Source: Hyphomicrobiales bacterium (lineage in GTDB: Bacteria > Pseudomonadota > Alphaproteobacteria > Rhizobiales > Beijerinckiaceae). Taken from it: a stretch of DNA of 64,000 nt. The position numbers were made by a program, and so were the translations under genes. Under the pieces are notes generated by a model, which did not search any database, had not been told where the DNA came from, and saw only the letters and a list, made by a program, of their open reading frames with translations. Of this stretch, positions 35,467 to 44,979 are shown in pieces. Each line of letters starts with the position of its first letter. The first letter of the stretch is position 1. The stretch lies in NCBI GenBank assembly GCA_027484605.1, contig JAIXSR010000158.1, positions 31,789 to 95,788 of the forward strand. The letters are read 5' to 3'.

Positions 35467-35805
35467 TCAGTCGCCCTGACCGGGATTGGGCGAGAAATAG
35501 GTCTCGAATTTGTTGGCCTTGCCATCGAATTCCTTCGAATCCGTCGGCGCCTCGCGCTTGATCGTGATGTTCGGCCAGGTTTTCGCGAATTCGGCATTGA
35601 CCTTGAGCCAGTTCTCGAGCCCCGGCTCCGTATCGGGCTTGATGGCCTCCGCAGGGCATTCCGGCTCGCAGACGCCGCAATCGATGCACTCGTCGGGATG
35701 GATGACGAGCATGTTTTCACCTTCGTAGAAGCAGTCCACAGGGCAGACTTCCACGCAATCCATGTATTTGCAGCGAATGCAATTATCGGTGACCACATAG
35801 GTCAT
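35467..35805 (-). CDS. fdxA: 7Fe ferredoxin (FdxA type)
   Basis: A 112-residue ferredoxin. Cys pattern: [18 protein letters not shown] (first cluster region) and [16 protein letters not shown] (4Fe-4S motif), as in the 3Fe-4S/4Fe-4S ferredoxins of alphaproteobacteria, with the typical C-terminal extension [20 protein letters not shown]. It carries electrons in the cytoplasm to unidentified partners. A strong AGGAGAG site precedes the ATG. It sits between the S4 protein gene and carD, the usual position in Hyphomicrobiales. Confidence 0.96.
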   Translation of the reverse strand: MTYVVTDNCIRCKYMDCVEVCPVDCFYEGENMLVIHPDECIDCGVCEPECPAEAIKPDTEPGLENWLKVNAEFAKTWPNITIKREAPTDSKEFDGKANKFETYFSPNPGQGD

Positions 35806-35913
35806 CGGACTCTCCTGCCATGCGGAACGGCGGCGGGCGCCATGTCAACGGTTCGCCCTTCGCTAGATCGGATTTCGCCCGCATGCAAGCGCAGCCATGG
35901 TGCGCCGGCGCAA

Positions 35914-36222
35914 TCAGCGGCTCTCGACCAGCCGGTAGAGGCGCTCGGCCTCCTCGGCGCCACCCCGCCTTCCGGCAAGGGCCAGAACTTCCACGACGAG
36001 GGTTCGCCCGGGCAGGGCCAGGGTCAGGATGTCGCCGGGCGCCACCGCGGCCCCGGGCCGCTGGACGCGGCGCCCGTTAAGCCGGACGCGCCCGGCCCGC
36101 ACAAGGTCGGCACAGGCCTCGCGCGAGCGCTGGAATCGCGCAAACCAGATCCAGCGGTCGAGACGCAGATCATCGGCTTCCGCCGCCTCCTGCGCTTCGG
36201 ATGGCCGGCTTCCGCGCCCCAT
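35914..36222 (-). CDS. S4-domain RNA-binding protein (Hsp15-like)
   Basis: A 102-residue protein with an S4 RNA-binding fold over most of its length (LRLDRWIWFARFQRSREACA, RAGRVRLNGRRVQRPGAAVA, GDILTLAL). Family member Hsp15 binds blocked 50S subunits carrying nascent chains, and the same function is possible here. It starts 9 bases after the helicase stop, so helicase, S4 protein and probably fdxA are co-transcribed. The N-terminal 15 residues are variable and acidic. Confidence 0.88.
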   Translation of the reverse strand: MGRGSRPSEAQEAAEADDLRLDRWIWFARFQRSREACADLVRAGRVRLNGRRVQRPGAAVAPGDILTLALPGRTLVVEVLALAGRRGGAEEAERLYRLVESR

Positions 36223-36231
36223 GGCTTCCCG

Positions 36232-39200
36232 TCAGGACTTGCCTTCGAGCTGGGCCTTGAGGGCCGCGAGCTTGGCAAAGGGTGAATCCGGATCGGGCTG
36301 TTTCTCCACCGGCGGCTTGCGCTCGGGCTGCCGGGGCATGGCATCCCGGCCGGGGCGGGGCCGTTCGGGGCGGGGACCGCGCCCTTCCGGCGCCGGGCCC
36401 TTGTCCTGCCGCTTGAAGGCATCGAAGCGCTTGTTGCGCTCCTCGCGACGGGTGTCGTCGCGGCGTGGCTGGCCTTCGCGCGGCGGCACCGCGCCGCCTT
36501 CTGCAGGCGCACCCTGCGCGGGACGCGGACGGCGCTGGTCGCGCGGGTTGAACTTCGACCGGTCCTGACGCGACCGTTCCGGACGGGCGACGCGCCAGAT
36601 CTCGATTTCCACCGGCGCTGCAGCTTCAACCGGGCTGGCATTTGCGGCTTCAGTCTCGGGTGTTTCGACCTCGGCCATCTCGACGGCCGGCGCCTCGGAG
36701 CTGGCCGTGTCGGCAACCGGCTCGACAACCTCCGGTTCAGCCGGAACTTCGGCTTCCCCAGCGATTGCCACCTCGGCTTCCGGCACCGCTTCGGCGGCGT
36801 CGGCAGGGGTGGCTTCCGGCGCTGGCGCAACAGCGTCGGCGGAGCTGGCCTCGGGGACCGGTGCGATGGCTGCCGCCGGCACCTTCAGCGGAACGGAAAT
36901 GGCCGGCCCCGCGCGCATTTCCACGCGATAGCCCAGCGACTTGAGAATTTCGCCGAATTCAGCTCCTGCACAGCCGACCAGCGAGGTCATCGCGCCCGTC
37001 ACGACGAAACCGTCGCCATCCGCAGCGCCGGCGGGGGGCGGACCCTCGGTCACGCCAGGACGATAGGCGATGGCGGGGCGAATCAGATCCGCCAGCCGCT
37101 CGAGAATATCGACGCGGATCGCACGCGGCCCCGCCACGCGGAACCCGGCCATCCGGTAGAGATCCCGGTCAATGCCCGGATCGACCGGAATCGAGGTCCG
37201 GCCGGAAAAGGCGAGATGAGAGACATCGCGCAGCGCCGAGGGATCACCCCCCTTGGCCAGCGCATAGAGCTGCGCCGCCAGGCTGCGCGGGCCGGGCTTC
37301 ATCAGCGCCGGAACGAAGATGTGATGCGCACCGAAGCGCAGACCGAGCTTGCGCATCTCGGCACGCGCATTCTGGTCCAGCGCGCGGACGTCATTGGCGA
37401 CCAGCGCCCGGTCGAGCACGCCGAGATGCTCGGCGACCTGGAAAGCGATGCCCCGGCCGATGCCGGACAGGCTTTCCGGCGCTTCCAGCGCGAAGAGCGC
37501 GCCGAGCAGCTTCTGGACATGCGCCTTGATCCAGGCCCCGATCCGCGTCTCGACCAGCTCGCGATGCAAACCGGCAAGGCTCTCATCCGCCAGGATCAGG
37601 AAACGCGGCTCCAGAATGCGCGCGCCGGCCTGAAGCACGGCCACCGGTTCGCCGACATGCCGGATGATCCCGTCCAGCGAGAGCTGGAACTGATCGTCAT
37701 TGGCGGTCGACAGCCGCGTCGCACGCGTCTCCAGTTCCGAACTCAGGGCCTTGGCCGCCGCGGCACGGAGGGTCTTGGCCTCCTGCGTATCCGCCGAGGC
37801 GTCGGGGGCAAAGCGGAAGCCTTCGAGGCGTCCGATATGCTGACCCTCGACCAGAACCTCTCCCGTTGGCTTCACTTCCGTTTCAAGCATCGCATTCTCT
37901 TTCAGCCGGCGCATCAGCACGGATGTCCGTCGGTCGACAAAACGCTGCATCAATCGCTCATGCAACGCATCGGAGACCTTGTCCTCTAGCGCGCGCGTGA
38001 CGTTCTGCCAATGAGAAGGATCACGCAACCAGTCCGGACGATTGGCGCAATAGCTCCAGGTGCGGATCTGCGCCAGCCGCCAGGAAAGCGCGTCGATATC
38101 GCCGTCCACCCGGTCGCAGGCCTTGATTTCCTTGCCGAACCAGTCCGCATCGACCGCCCCGCGCCGCATGATCGGCTCGAAGAGGGTCACCACGAGGTCA
38201 GCGTGGCTTTGCGGCGACACCTTGCGGTAATCCGGCAATTGGCAGAGGTCCCACAGCCGGCGGACCGCCGACTCACCCGTCGCCAGGTCGCGGACCAACG
38301 GGCGCATGGTCGCGATTTCGAGCGTGGTCTCGTCCTCTGCCTTGCGGATCCGGACGAGATTCGGGTCGCCCGGCGGCCGTTGCAGCGAAGCTTCGAGCCG
38401 GTCCAGGCTTGAGAAATCGAGCATCGTGTTGCGCCATTGCGCCAGAGCGATCGGATCGAATTGATGCGCTTCCAGCGCCTCGACGAGATCCTCGTCGAAT
38501 GCCGGGCAGCGCCCCGTCGTGCCGAAGGTGCCGTCGCGGGTGGCGCGCCCGGCACGGCCGGCAATCTGCGCCAGCTCGGCCGGGAAGAGCCGGCGATGGC
38601 GGCGTCCGTCATATTTCCGGTCGGCACCGAAAGCGACATGCTCGATATCGAGATTGAGCCCCATCCCGATCGCATCCGTGGCGATGATGTGATCGACCTC
38701 GCCTGCCTGGAACATCGCCACCTGCGCGTTCCGCGTCCGCGGCGACAGCGAGCCCATGACCACGGCAGCGCCACCGCGCTGGCGGCGGACCAGCTCGGCG
38801 ATGGCGTAGACCTCCTCCGCCGAGAAGGCGATGATCGCCGAACGGGCCGGCAACCGGGTGATCTTCTTCTCCCCGGCAAAGGTCAGCTGCGACATGCGCG
38901 GGCGGGTCTGGATCGTCACGCCCGGCAGGAGGCGCTGGATGAGCGGTTGCGCCGTCGCGGCCCCGAGGAGCAGCGTCTCGCCCCGCCCCCGCCGATGCAG
39001 CATCGCATCGGTGAAGACATGGCCGCGCTCGAAATCCGCGATCATCTGCACTTCATCAATGGCCACGAAACTGGCGCCGACATCGCGCGGCATGGCCTCG
39101 ACCGTGGAAATCCAGAAACGCGGCGATTTCGGCTTGATCTTCTCCTCGCCGGTGATCAGCGCAACCTGCGACGGCCCGACCTTCTCGACGACACGCTGGT

Positions 39201-39384
39201 AGACCTCGCGCGCCAGCAACCGCAGGGGCAGGCCGATCATGCCGCTGTCATGGCCGAGCATCCGCTCGATGGCGAGATGGGTCTTGCCGGTATTGGTCGG
39301 CCCGAGAATGGCCGTTACCCCGCGCCCGCGGGGCGGTGCTCCGGATTTCCGGGCTTCCGCGGGGAGGCTGAAAGGCAGGGTCAT
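36232..39384 (-). CDS. SUV3-like DExH helicase with long low-complexity tail
   Basis: A 1050-residue protein. The first 420 residues are a superfamily 2 helicase core: Walker A ILGPTNTGKTHLAIERM, LLAREVYQRV, Walker B FVAIDEVQMIAD, GAATAQPL, then the second RecA domain with IATDAIGMGLNLDIEHVAFG and QIAGRAGRATRDGTFG. This matches the mitochondrial SUV3 family, the helicase of the RNA degradosome. Residues about 420-800 are family-specific helical domains; about 810-930 are Ala/Glu/Pro-rich and acidic, and about 930-1050 are Arg/Pro/Lys-rich, suggesting a flexible RNA- or partner-binding tail. The ATG at 39384 has GGGGA upstream; a GTG four codons earlier is possible. Confidence 0.9.
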   Translation of the reverse strand: MTLPFSLPAEARKSGAPPRGRGVTAILGPTNTGKTHLAIERMLGHDSGMIGLPLRLLAREVYQRVVEKVGPSQVALITGEEKIKPKSPRFWISTVEAMPRDVGASFVAIDEVQMIADFERGHVFTDAMLHRRGRGETLLLGAATAQPLIQRLLPGVTIQTRPRMSQLTFAGEKKITRLPARSAIIAFSAEEVYAIAELVRRQRGGAAVVMGSLSPRTRNAQVAMFQAGEVDHIIATDAIGMGLNLDIEHVAFGADRKYDGRRHRRLFPAELAQIAGRAGRATRDGTFGTTGRCPAFDEDLVEALEAHQFDPIALAQWRNTMLDFSSLDRLEASLQRPPGDPNLVRIRKAEDETTLEIATMRPLVRDLATGESAVRRLWDLCQLPDYRKVSPQSHADLVVTLFEPIMRRGAVDADWFGKEIKACDRVDGDIDALSWRLAQIRTWSYCANRPDWLRDPSHWQNVTRALEDKVSDALHERLMQRFVDRRTSVLMRRLKENAMLETEVKPTGEVLVEGQHIGRLEGFRFAPDASADTQEAKTLRAAAAKALSSELETRATRLSTANDDQFQLSLDGIIRHVGEPVAVLQAGARILEPRFLILADESLAGLHRELVETRIGAWIKAHVQKLLGALFALEAPESLSGIGRGIAFQVAEHLGVLDRALVANDVRALDQNARAEMRKLGLRFGAHHIFVPALMKPGPRSLAAQLYALAKGGDPSALRDVSHLAFSGRTSIPVDPGIDRDLYRMAGFRVAGPRAIRVDILERLADLIRPAIAYRPGVTEGPPPAGAADGDGFVVTGAMTSLVGCAGAEFGEILKSLGYRVEMRAGPAISVPLKVPAAAIAPVPEASSADAVAPAPEATPADAAEAVPEAEVAIAGEAEVPAEPEVVEPVADTASSEAPAVEMAEVETPETEAANASPVEAAAPVEIEIWRVARPERSRQDRSKFNPRDQRRPRPAQGAPAEGGAVPPREGQPRRDDTRREERNKRFDAFKRQDKGPAPEGRGPRPERPRPGRDAMPRQPERKPPVEKQPDPDSPFAKLAALKAQLEGKS

Positions 39385-39746
39385 CGTCTTCCCCACGGCC
39401 GGCAGATGGGCGGGAGGCGATCATGCCCGCAACCGCTTCCTATTTGGGGGCCGGCCATCCGCGCGGCAAGCTGCATTGAGCCGATTTCTGTGCGCGATCG
39501 GGACAGTTTGCGCCCGCGAATCAGCGGGATGAAAAGGTTTCGAACAGGAAAGGAACGAATCGGCGCCGAATCGGCGACCAGACATGAGTCTTGTTTTGTT
39601 CCAACGCAAGATAGAGCACGAAGATCAGCGATTCACGCAAGATGTTGTGAAATCCGGCCAGCCGGAACGACTCTGGCGCGCTCGTTCACGACTCGTGCCG
39701 GACGTCCAGCTCGAATCATCGTCAAGCAGGAAATCGTCAAAAACGT

Positions 39747-39763
39747 GGTTAATGCTTCGTAAA
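39747..39763 (-). promoter_or_regulatory. Candidate CtrA box in the GANTC-rich region
   Basis: On the minus strand TTTA, seven bases, TTAACC (39747-39763) differs from the CtrA consensus TTAA-N7-TTAAC at one position. It lies about 365 bases upstream of the helicase start among clustered GANTC (CcrM methylation) sites. Confidence 0.35.
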
Positions 39764-39827
39764 GACCAACGCAGCCGGGCCATGCCGCCATCTTTACGAT
39801 TGGACGAAGCCGGGAACAAAGCACCGA

Positions 39828-39849
39828 CGAATCAGCACAAACTGATTCG
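39828..39849. repeat. Perfect 8-bp inverted repeat with a GANTC site in each arm
   Basis: CGAATCAG (39828-39835) and CTGATTCG (39842-39849) flank the 6-base loop CACAAA. Each arm holds one GANTC motif, so CcrM methylation would affect both. It could form a hairpin in RNA or bind a dimeric protein. Confidence 0.5.
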
Positions 39850-39972
39850 CAAACGGAACCATCCGGCCCGCCTTTCCGCATTCCCCTCGCGCGCAGGCAG
39901 CGGAAACCGGCGCGAAAGGGCGCGCCGGCAATCGCCAGCGTGCCGGTTTGGGTCAGGTCAATCCAGGAGAGG

Positions 39973-40800
39973 TCAGTTCGGGCGGAAGCTTTCGGCCTCG
40001 ATCACCGCCGTCCCGATCATGGTCTTGACCGAGATGCGATAGGGAATGAGCACCTTGCCGCCATTTGCCGGCGCCAGCCAGGCATCCATGTTCCGGTTCT
40101 CGGCCATGAACTTGGTGACGCGGCGGTCCGGGCGATGGCCGGCCACCGGGATGTAACGCGCCGTGCAGATCAGCACCGGGCCGGAATAGCCGTCCTCGTT
40201 GCGCACCTGCCGCGTTCCCGCATAGCTGAGCACGACATCGAAGCGCTGGTTGCCATCGAAGACGGGCAGGCGGCGATCGCAATTGGCCTTGTCCATGGGG
40301 TTGCCGCTCCGGACCGGCATGATCAGCGCGCTTACCGGATCCAGCACGCCGACCTTGTGGCTCTCCCTGAGCGGAATGCGGGTGGAATCATCCGGCTGGG
40401 CCACGAAAGGCGGCTCGATCGTGACATTGCGGACAGAACCGGAGGCCGCCGCGATCTGTATATTCCGCGTGTCCCGCCCGTTTGTCGCGGAGAGCGAGAA
40501 ACCGTTGGTGAGGACATTCGTGCCCGAAACATTCCCGCGCGCCGTGGCCGCGCCGCGCCCCTGCGAAACGGCCCCCGCGATGCCGGTCAGGGCCGAGCTG
40601 ACGTTGAGGACATAACTCGGGCCGTTGAGTTGGCCCGAAAGGCTGGCCTTCCCGATCGAGAGGCCGGCCAGGGTGATGGAATAGCGGGCCTCGATATCGG
40701 CAGCCAGGGCCGGGGCCAGCCCGGTTGAGCCGGCGAGAAGGGCCATCACGGCCATGACGCGGGACCTGTCTCGCCTTGCCCCCTTCGACGTGCCTGCCAT
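39973..40800 (-). CDS. DUF3108-domain exported protein
   Basis: A 275-residue protein with a signal peptide (VMAVMALLAGSTGLAPALA, cut before ADIEARY). The domain is mostly beta strand: IEARYSITLAGLSIGKASLS, TNGFSLSATNGRDTRNIQIA, GVLDPVSALIMPV, FDVVLSYAGTRQV and a C-terminal RNMDAWLAPANGGKVLIPYR. DUF3108 proteins are periplasmic or outer-membrane-associated and uncharacterised. The ATG at 40800 is chosen; one at 40845 would place extra residues before the signal. It has no close neighbour on the same strand. The upstream region carries a perfect 8-bp inverted repeat. Confidence 0.85.
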   Translation of the reverse strand: MAGTSKGARRDRSRVMAVMALLAGSTGLAPALAADIEARYSITLAGLSIGKASLSGQLNGPSYVLNVSSALTGIAGAVSQGRGAATARGNVSGTNVLTNGFSLSATNGRDTRNIQIAAASGSVRNVTIEPPFVAQPDDSTRIPLRESHKVGVLDPVSALIMPVRSGNPMDKANCDRRLPVFDGNQRFDVVLSYAGTRQVRNEDGYSGPVLICTARYIPVAGHRPDRRVTKFMAENRNMDAWLAPANGGKVLIPYRISVKTMIGTAVIEAESFRPN

Positions 40801-40823
40801 CCGAAACCCGCGCCCCTGCCATG

Positions 40824-40856
40824 CATCGATTGCCAATGCTATCATGTGAATCGATG
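40824..40856. repeat. 8-bp inverted repeat upstream of the DUF3108 gene
   Basis: CATCGATT (40824-40831) and AATCGATG (40849-40856) are perfect inverted arms 17 bases apart, 24-56 bases before the start at 40800. This is a plausible operator position. Confidence 0.4.
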
Positions 40857-40936
40857 GCTGATTCGTGGCAAGTCCCACCGAAGCCGGCAAACGGGCCGGG
40901 AGAATGGCTTTTTTCTTCCCGGCAGGCCTGCCGTGA

Positions 40937-40965
40937 TTGACCGGCCGGCTTCCTTGGACTATAGG
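40937..40965 (+). promoter_or_regulatory. Predicted promoter of rpmB
   Basis: TTGACC (40937-40942), 17 bases, TATAGG (40960-40965), about 90 bases before the rpmB ATG. A strong match for the vegetative promoter, as expected for a ribosomal-protein gene. Confidence 0.6.
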
Positions 40966-41052
40966 CACCGCTTCCGAATTTCCACGTGATCGCAGCCCCT
41001 CCTGTCGGAAGGGCCCCGGAGATCGCGCTCTGGGCGAAGAAGGTTGATAACG

Positions 41053-41337
41053 ATGTCTCGTGTTTGCGAATTGACCGGCAAGGGTGTTCAGGTCGGCCAC
41101 AAGGTCAGCCATTCCAACCGGAAGACCAAGCGTCGGTTCCTGCCGAACCTCGTCAATGTGACGCTGCAGTCGGATGCGCTGAACCGTTCGGTGCGCCTGC
41201 GTATCTCGGCCAATGGCCTGCGCTCGGTCGAGCATCGCGGCGGTCTTGACTCCTTCCTGATGAAGGCGGCGGATGTCGAGCTCTCCTCGACTGCCCTCGA
41301 CCTTAAGCGCGAGATCTCGAAGAAGCTCTCGGCCTGA
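41053..41337 (+). CDS. rpmB: 50S ribosomal protein L28
   Basis: A 94-residue basic ribosomal protein beginning [20 protein letters not shown], the conserved L28 N-terminus, with [20 protein letters not shown] and the alphaproteobacterial C-terminal extension [17 protein letters not shown]. It is a late-assembling component of the large subunit. The start at 41053 is used, with AAGG upstream; an in-frame ATG three codons earlier would add MIT. It has its own promoter and terminator, so it is a single-gene unit. Confidence 0.98.
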   Translation: MSRVCELTGKGVQVGHKVSHSNRKTKRRFLPNLVNVTLQSDALNRSVRLRISANGLRSVEHRGGLDSFLMKAADVELSSTALDLKREISKKLSA

Positions 41338-41362
41338 TCGCGGCCGCCACTCGCGCGAAACC

Positions 41363-41386
41363 AAGGCGGCTCCGGCCGCCTTTTTT
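41363..41386 (+). terminator. Rho-independent terminator of rpmB
   Basis: AAGGCGGC (41363-41370), loop TCCG, GCCGCCTT (41375-41382), then four further T residues. A classical strong intrinsic terminator 25 bases after the rpmB stop. Confidence 0.92.
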
Positions 41387-41398
41387 GTTGCCGCTGCA

Positions 41399-42025
41399 AT
41401 GCCCCTCATCCTCTTCGATTTCGACGGCACGCTGGTCGATACCGCGCCCTGGTTCTTCCGCACGATCAATGCCGTGGCCGATCGCCATGGCTTTCGCACC
41501 GTAACGCGGGAAGAAGGCGAAACCCTGCGTGACCTGCCGCCCCGCGAGATCCTGCGTCGGCTGGGCATCCCGCTCTGGAAACTGCCCGCCATCGCGGCCG
41601 ATATGCGTCGCCGCGTTCTCGCGGATGATGCAGCCATGCCGCTCTTTCCCTGGGTGCCGGACCTGCTGGCAAGGCTCGCCGCCAGCGGTTGCCTGGTCGC
41701 GATTGTCAGCTCGAACAGCGAAACCGCCATCCGCCGGAAACTGGCCCCGGCCCTCGACCATGTGCGCCTGATCTCTTCCGGCGCCTCCCTGTTCGGCAAA
41801 CCCGCCCGGCTGCGCCGTATCCTCGGGATGACGGATATGTCGCCCCGGGAAGCGATTGTCATCGGCGACGAGATCCGGGATATCGAGGCCGCCCGCGCAG
41901 TCGGCGCCCGTTCCATCGCCGTGACATGGGGCCTGGGCGGCCAGCAAGGCCTTGCCAGCGCCGGACCCGATCTTCTGGTCCGGAGCGCCGATGAACTGGC
42001 GCAGGCCCTCCTGGCCCATGCCTGA
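41399..42025 (+). CDS. HAD-superfamily phosphatase (phosphoglycolate phosphatase-like)
   Basis: A 208-residue hydrolase with all HAD motifs: motif I FDFDGTLVDTAPWF (nucleophile Asp near 8), motif II Ser in VAIVSSNSETAI, motif III Lys in SLFGKPARLRRIL, motif IV IVIGDEIRDIEAA. The cap is of the helical type seen in Gph/PgmB-like enzymes. The substrate is unknown. The ATG lies only 12 bases after the rpmB terminator T run and no clear ribosome-binding site precedes it, so either readthrough with a very short leader or a start further in is possible. Confidence 0.88.
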   Translation: MPLILFDFDGTLVDTAPWFFRTINAVADRHGFRTVTREEGETLRDLPPREILRRLGIPLWKLPAIAADMRRRVLADDAAMPLFPWVPDLLARLAASGCLVAIVSSNSETAIRRKLAPALDHVRLISSGASLFGKPARLRRILGMTDMSPREAIVIGDEIRDIEAARAVGARSIAVTWGLGGQQGLASAGPDLLVRSADELAQALLAHA

Positions 42026-42043
42026 GCCCCGGCAGGGGCCGTG

Positions 42044-43054
42044 TCACGCGTCGTAGGCGAAACGCAGCAGCAGGTTCCGCTGGAGCAGCGAGAAATTGTT
42101 GTCCGAGACCAGCGTGATGATCGTGCGCCCCTGCGGATTGCGATGGACGGCGAGGCCCTCCATGTTGTCGATCTGCATCGAGAGATCGGCCACGATCAGC
42201 GCCGGGCCATCCAGCACCGCGCCGGGGCGGATCATCGCCAGGGGAATGCGCCGGATCCGGAAGCCCACGCCGAAGAGCGGCACGAAGCGTCGTTCCAGGA
42301 CCAGCAGGTCCCCGTTCGGCAGGAACGCCAGATCGGTGACGTCGAAATCCCCGATCCGGCGGAGCGAGAGACGGCCGGGCCGGGCCCCGATCAGGAAGCC
42401 GGGGATCTCGCCGGGCGGCTGGCCGCGCGCTTCCTTCTCGGCCAGCGCCAGAAGGGATCCGCTCCATTCCGATCCGGCCGGAACGAGGCCCAGCGCCTCG
42501 ATCCCGCCATTCTGATGGAGGCTCTTCATCTCGGGCATCGTCGCGGTCAGGCGGGCATTGCCCGTGGGTTCGCCGGCCGCGTTCAGATCGAACTGCAGGA
42601 TGTCATGCGTCCGCTCGACGCCGACGAACAGCGACCGGCCCTGCCGGAACACGCTCTCGCAATCGAAATAGCGGGTATCCTTCATCCGCCGGCCATCGGG
42701 GGCGCGAAGCGGGCCGATCCGGGCGCCCTCGATGCCGAGCGGGACATCATCCTTCTGCTGGATGCGCCCGGTGATCCAGTGGGCTCGATCCGTGATCGCC
42801 AGCATGCCAGCGCCATTGGGCTCGAGGACAAGGCCGGACATGCCGCCGAATTCGGGATCCTTCGACCGCAATTCGAGCCCGCCGAGGAAGGTCAGCGCCC
42901 CGAATTGCCGGCGATCGCGATCTCCGGCCGAGAAGCCGGAAAAGGCCGAGGCCTCGATGGCCAGCGCACGCGGCTGCTGGCGGTCGAACGACGCAGCAGG
43001 GCCGACGACACCCGTTCCCGCCAGGCCAGCGAGAACGGCGCGGCGGGAAATCAA
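42044..43054 (-). CDS. Exported esterase-like phytase-family protein
   Basis: A 336-residue protein starting with TTG, whose bases overlap the cobT stop (TTGA). The N-terminus [20 protein letters not shown] is a Tat-type signal (twin Arg). The remainder is a beta-propeller-like esterase-phytase domain: [90 protein letters not shown]. Such proteins are periplasmic; the substrate, possibly a phosphate ester, is not known. It is the last gene of the cob operon. Confidence 0.82.
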   Translation of the reverse strand: MISRRAVLAGLAGTGVVGPAASFDRQQPRALAIEASAFSGFSAGDRDRRQFGALTFLGGLELRSKDPEFGGMSGLVLEPNGAGMLAITDRAHWITGRIQQKDDVPLGIEGARIGPLRAPDGRRMKDTRYFDCESVFRQGRSLFVGVERTHDILQFDLNAAGEPTGNARLTATMPEMKSLHQNGGIEALGLVPAGSEWSGSLLALAEKEARGQPPGEIPGFLIGARPGRLSLRRIGDFDVTDLAFLPNGDLLVLERRFVPLFGVGFRIRRIPLAMIRPGAVLDGPALIVADLSMQIDNMEGLAVHRNPQGRTIITLVSDNNFSLLQRNLLLRFAYDA

Positions 43055-44979
43055 GCCCGGGCTCCGGCCGCGCGTCGCGGCGGCGCGCCCGTCTGGACAG
43101 GCCCGTTCTCGCTGAACAATTCGGCCAGCTTCTCGGTCATCACCCCGCCAAGCTCCTCCGCATCGACGATGGTCACGGCCCGCCGGTAATAGCGGGTCAC
43201 GTCATGCCCGATGCCGATGGCGATCAGCTCGACCGGCGACCGCGTCTCGATCTGCTCGATCACCTGCCGGAGATGCTTCTCGAGATAATTGCCCGAATTG
43301 ACCGACAGGGTCGTGTCATCCACCGGCGCCCCGTCGGAGATCATCATCAGGATGCGCCGTTGCTCGCGCCGGCCCAGCAGGCGCTGATGCGCCCAGTCCA
43401 AAGCCTCGCCGTCGATGTTCTCCTTGAGCAGCCCCGCGCGCATCATCAGGCCGAGATTGCGCCGCGCCCGCCGCCAGGGCGCATCCGCGCTCTTGTAGAT
43501 CACATGGCGCAGGTCATTGAGGCGGCCGGGATTTGCCGGCTTTCCGGACTGGAGCCAGTATTCGCGGGACTGGCCGCCTTTCCAGGCCTTGGTCGTGAAG
43601 CCGAGGATCTCGACCTTGACGCCGCAACGCTCCAGCGTGCGGGCCAGGATATCGGCACAGGTCGCGGCCACGGTGATCGGGCGGCCGCGCATCGAGCCGG
43701 AATTGTCGATGAGCAGCGTGACCACGGTATCGCGGAAATTCGTGTCCTTCTCGCGCTTGAAGGAAAGCGGTGCAAAGGAACCGCGCATGTCGTCGATGAC
43801 CACGCGGGTCAGCCGCGAGGGATCGAGCGAGCCCTCCTCCAGATCGAATTCCCAGGAGCGGTTCTGCTGGGCGAGCAACCGGCGCTGCAGGCGGTTGGCC
43901 AGCCGGCCGACCACGCCCTGCAGGTTGCTGAGCTGCTTGTCGAGATAGGCCCGGAGCCGGTCGAGTTCCTCGGCATCGCAGAGATCCTCCGCGGCGATGG
44001 TCTCGTCGAAGCGGTTCGTATAGGCCTTGTAGTTCTGGCCGTCGCGCATCGAATCCCGCGAGATCGGCGGCCGCGACGCCTCGGCCGGTTCCTCGGCATC
44101 GGCCATCTCGCTCTCGTCGGGAAAATCGCCCGGCGGGGCATCGGCGGCTTCCTGCGCGCCTTCGCTCATGTCGTCCTGGAGCGCATCGGTTTCCTCGAGA
44201 TCGAACCCGTCCTGCTCCTCGGCCTCGCCGCTCTCGCCTTCCTGCGGATCCTGATCGCCGTCATCATCCTGCTTGTCGTCGTTGCGGTCCTCGTCATCCG
44301 AGCCGAGCGGATCCGCCTCGACCATCCCGAGGCCCGCGAGGATCTGCTGCACCACCTTGGCGAAGGCCTGCTGGTCCTCGAGGCTGCCGGCCAGCTTGTC
44401 GAGTGTCTTGCCGGCCTTGTCCTCGATATCCGACCGCCAGAGATCGGTCAGCCGCCGGGCCGCTTCCGGCGGCTTCACGCCGGTCAGCCGCTCCCGCACC
44501 ATCATGGCGAGGGCATCCTCGATCGGCGCATTGGCCAGATCATTGACCTCGGCGAGATTGGCCTTGATGTAGCGATCCTGCAGCATCGCATCGAGATTGG
44601 CCGCAACACCCATCATCCGGTTGGAGCCGATGGCATCGCAGCGCGCCTGCTCGACGGCCTCGAACACCTTCCGCGCATCGAGGCCCTCCGGCATCAGCCG
44701 GCGATGCAGCTTCTCGTCATGGCAGGCCAGCTTGAGCGCATAGGAATCGGCATGGCCGCGCAGGATCGCGATATCGCGCGCCGTCGGCTTGCGCGGCGGC
44801 TCCGGCAGGCGGGCCCGCACCACCTCGCCGGCATCGACGAGGCTCGGCCGGTCGGCCGCGAACTGGACCTCGATCTCTTCCTTGCCGGCCATGGCGCGGA
44901 GCGCGCCGGCCACGGCCTTCTTGAACGGCTCGACCGGCGAATTCTCGGGCTGGCCCGGCTTGCGGTTGGTGATGGTCAT
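43051..44979 (-). CDS. cobT: Aerobic cobaltochelatase subunit CobT
   Basis: A 642-residue CobT. With CobS and CobN it inserts Co(II) into hydrogenobyrinic acid a,c-diamide in aerobic cobalamin synthesis. The N-terminal half is helical ([40 protein letters not shown]), the middle (about 235-310) is a long acidic Asp/Glu-rich linker, and the C-terminal part is a von Willebrand A domain with the MIDAS motif [19 protein letters not shown] overlaps with the upstream HAD gene and the downstream phytase-like gene on either side show tight coupling. Confidence 0.97.
   Translation of the reverse strand: MTITNRKPGQPENSPVEPFKKAVAGALRAMAGKEEIEVQFAADRPSLVDAGEVVRARLPEPPRKPTARDIAILRGHADSYALKLACHDEKLHRRLMPEGLDARKVFEAVEQARCDAIGSNRMMGVAANLDAMLQDRYIKANLAEVNDLANAPIEDALAMMVRERLTGVKPPEAARRLTDLWRSDIEDKAGKTLDKLAGSLEDQQAFAKVVQQILAGLGMVEADPLGSDDEDRNDDKQDDDGDQDPQEGESGEAEEQDGFDLEETDALQDDMSEGAQEAADAPPGDFPDESEMADAEEPAEASRPPISRDSMRDGQNYKAYTNRFDETIAAEDLCDAEELDRLRAYLDKQLSNLQGVVGRLANRLQRRLLAQQNRSWEFDLEEGSLDPSRLTRVVIDDMRGSFAPLSFKREKDTNFRDTVVTLLIDNSGSMRGRPITVAATCADILARTLERCGVKVEILGFTTKAWKGGQSREYWLQSGKPANPGRLNDLRHVIYKSADAPWRRARRNLGLMMRAGLLKENIDGEALDWAHQRLLGRREQRRILMMISDGAPVDDTTLSVNSGNYLEKHLRQVIEQIETRSPVELIAIGIGHDVTRYYRRAVTIVDAEELGGVMTEKLAELFSENGPVQTGAPPRRAAGARA

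Larger units (their letters stand above)
39385..39972. other. 588-base gene-free region upstream of the helicase gene
   Basis: No supportable gene on either strand. It contains ten GANTC motifs (starts 39518, 39557, 39568, 39586, 39630, 39669, 39690, 39713, 39829, 39844), a CtrA-like site, an 11-bp tandem repeat (39556-39577) and several short hairpins (39665-39687, 39828-39849). The preceding 384 bases of helicase coding sequence have no GANTC by eye. It should hold the helicase promoter and may encode an untranslated RNA. Confidence 0.6.
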
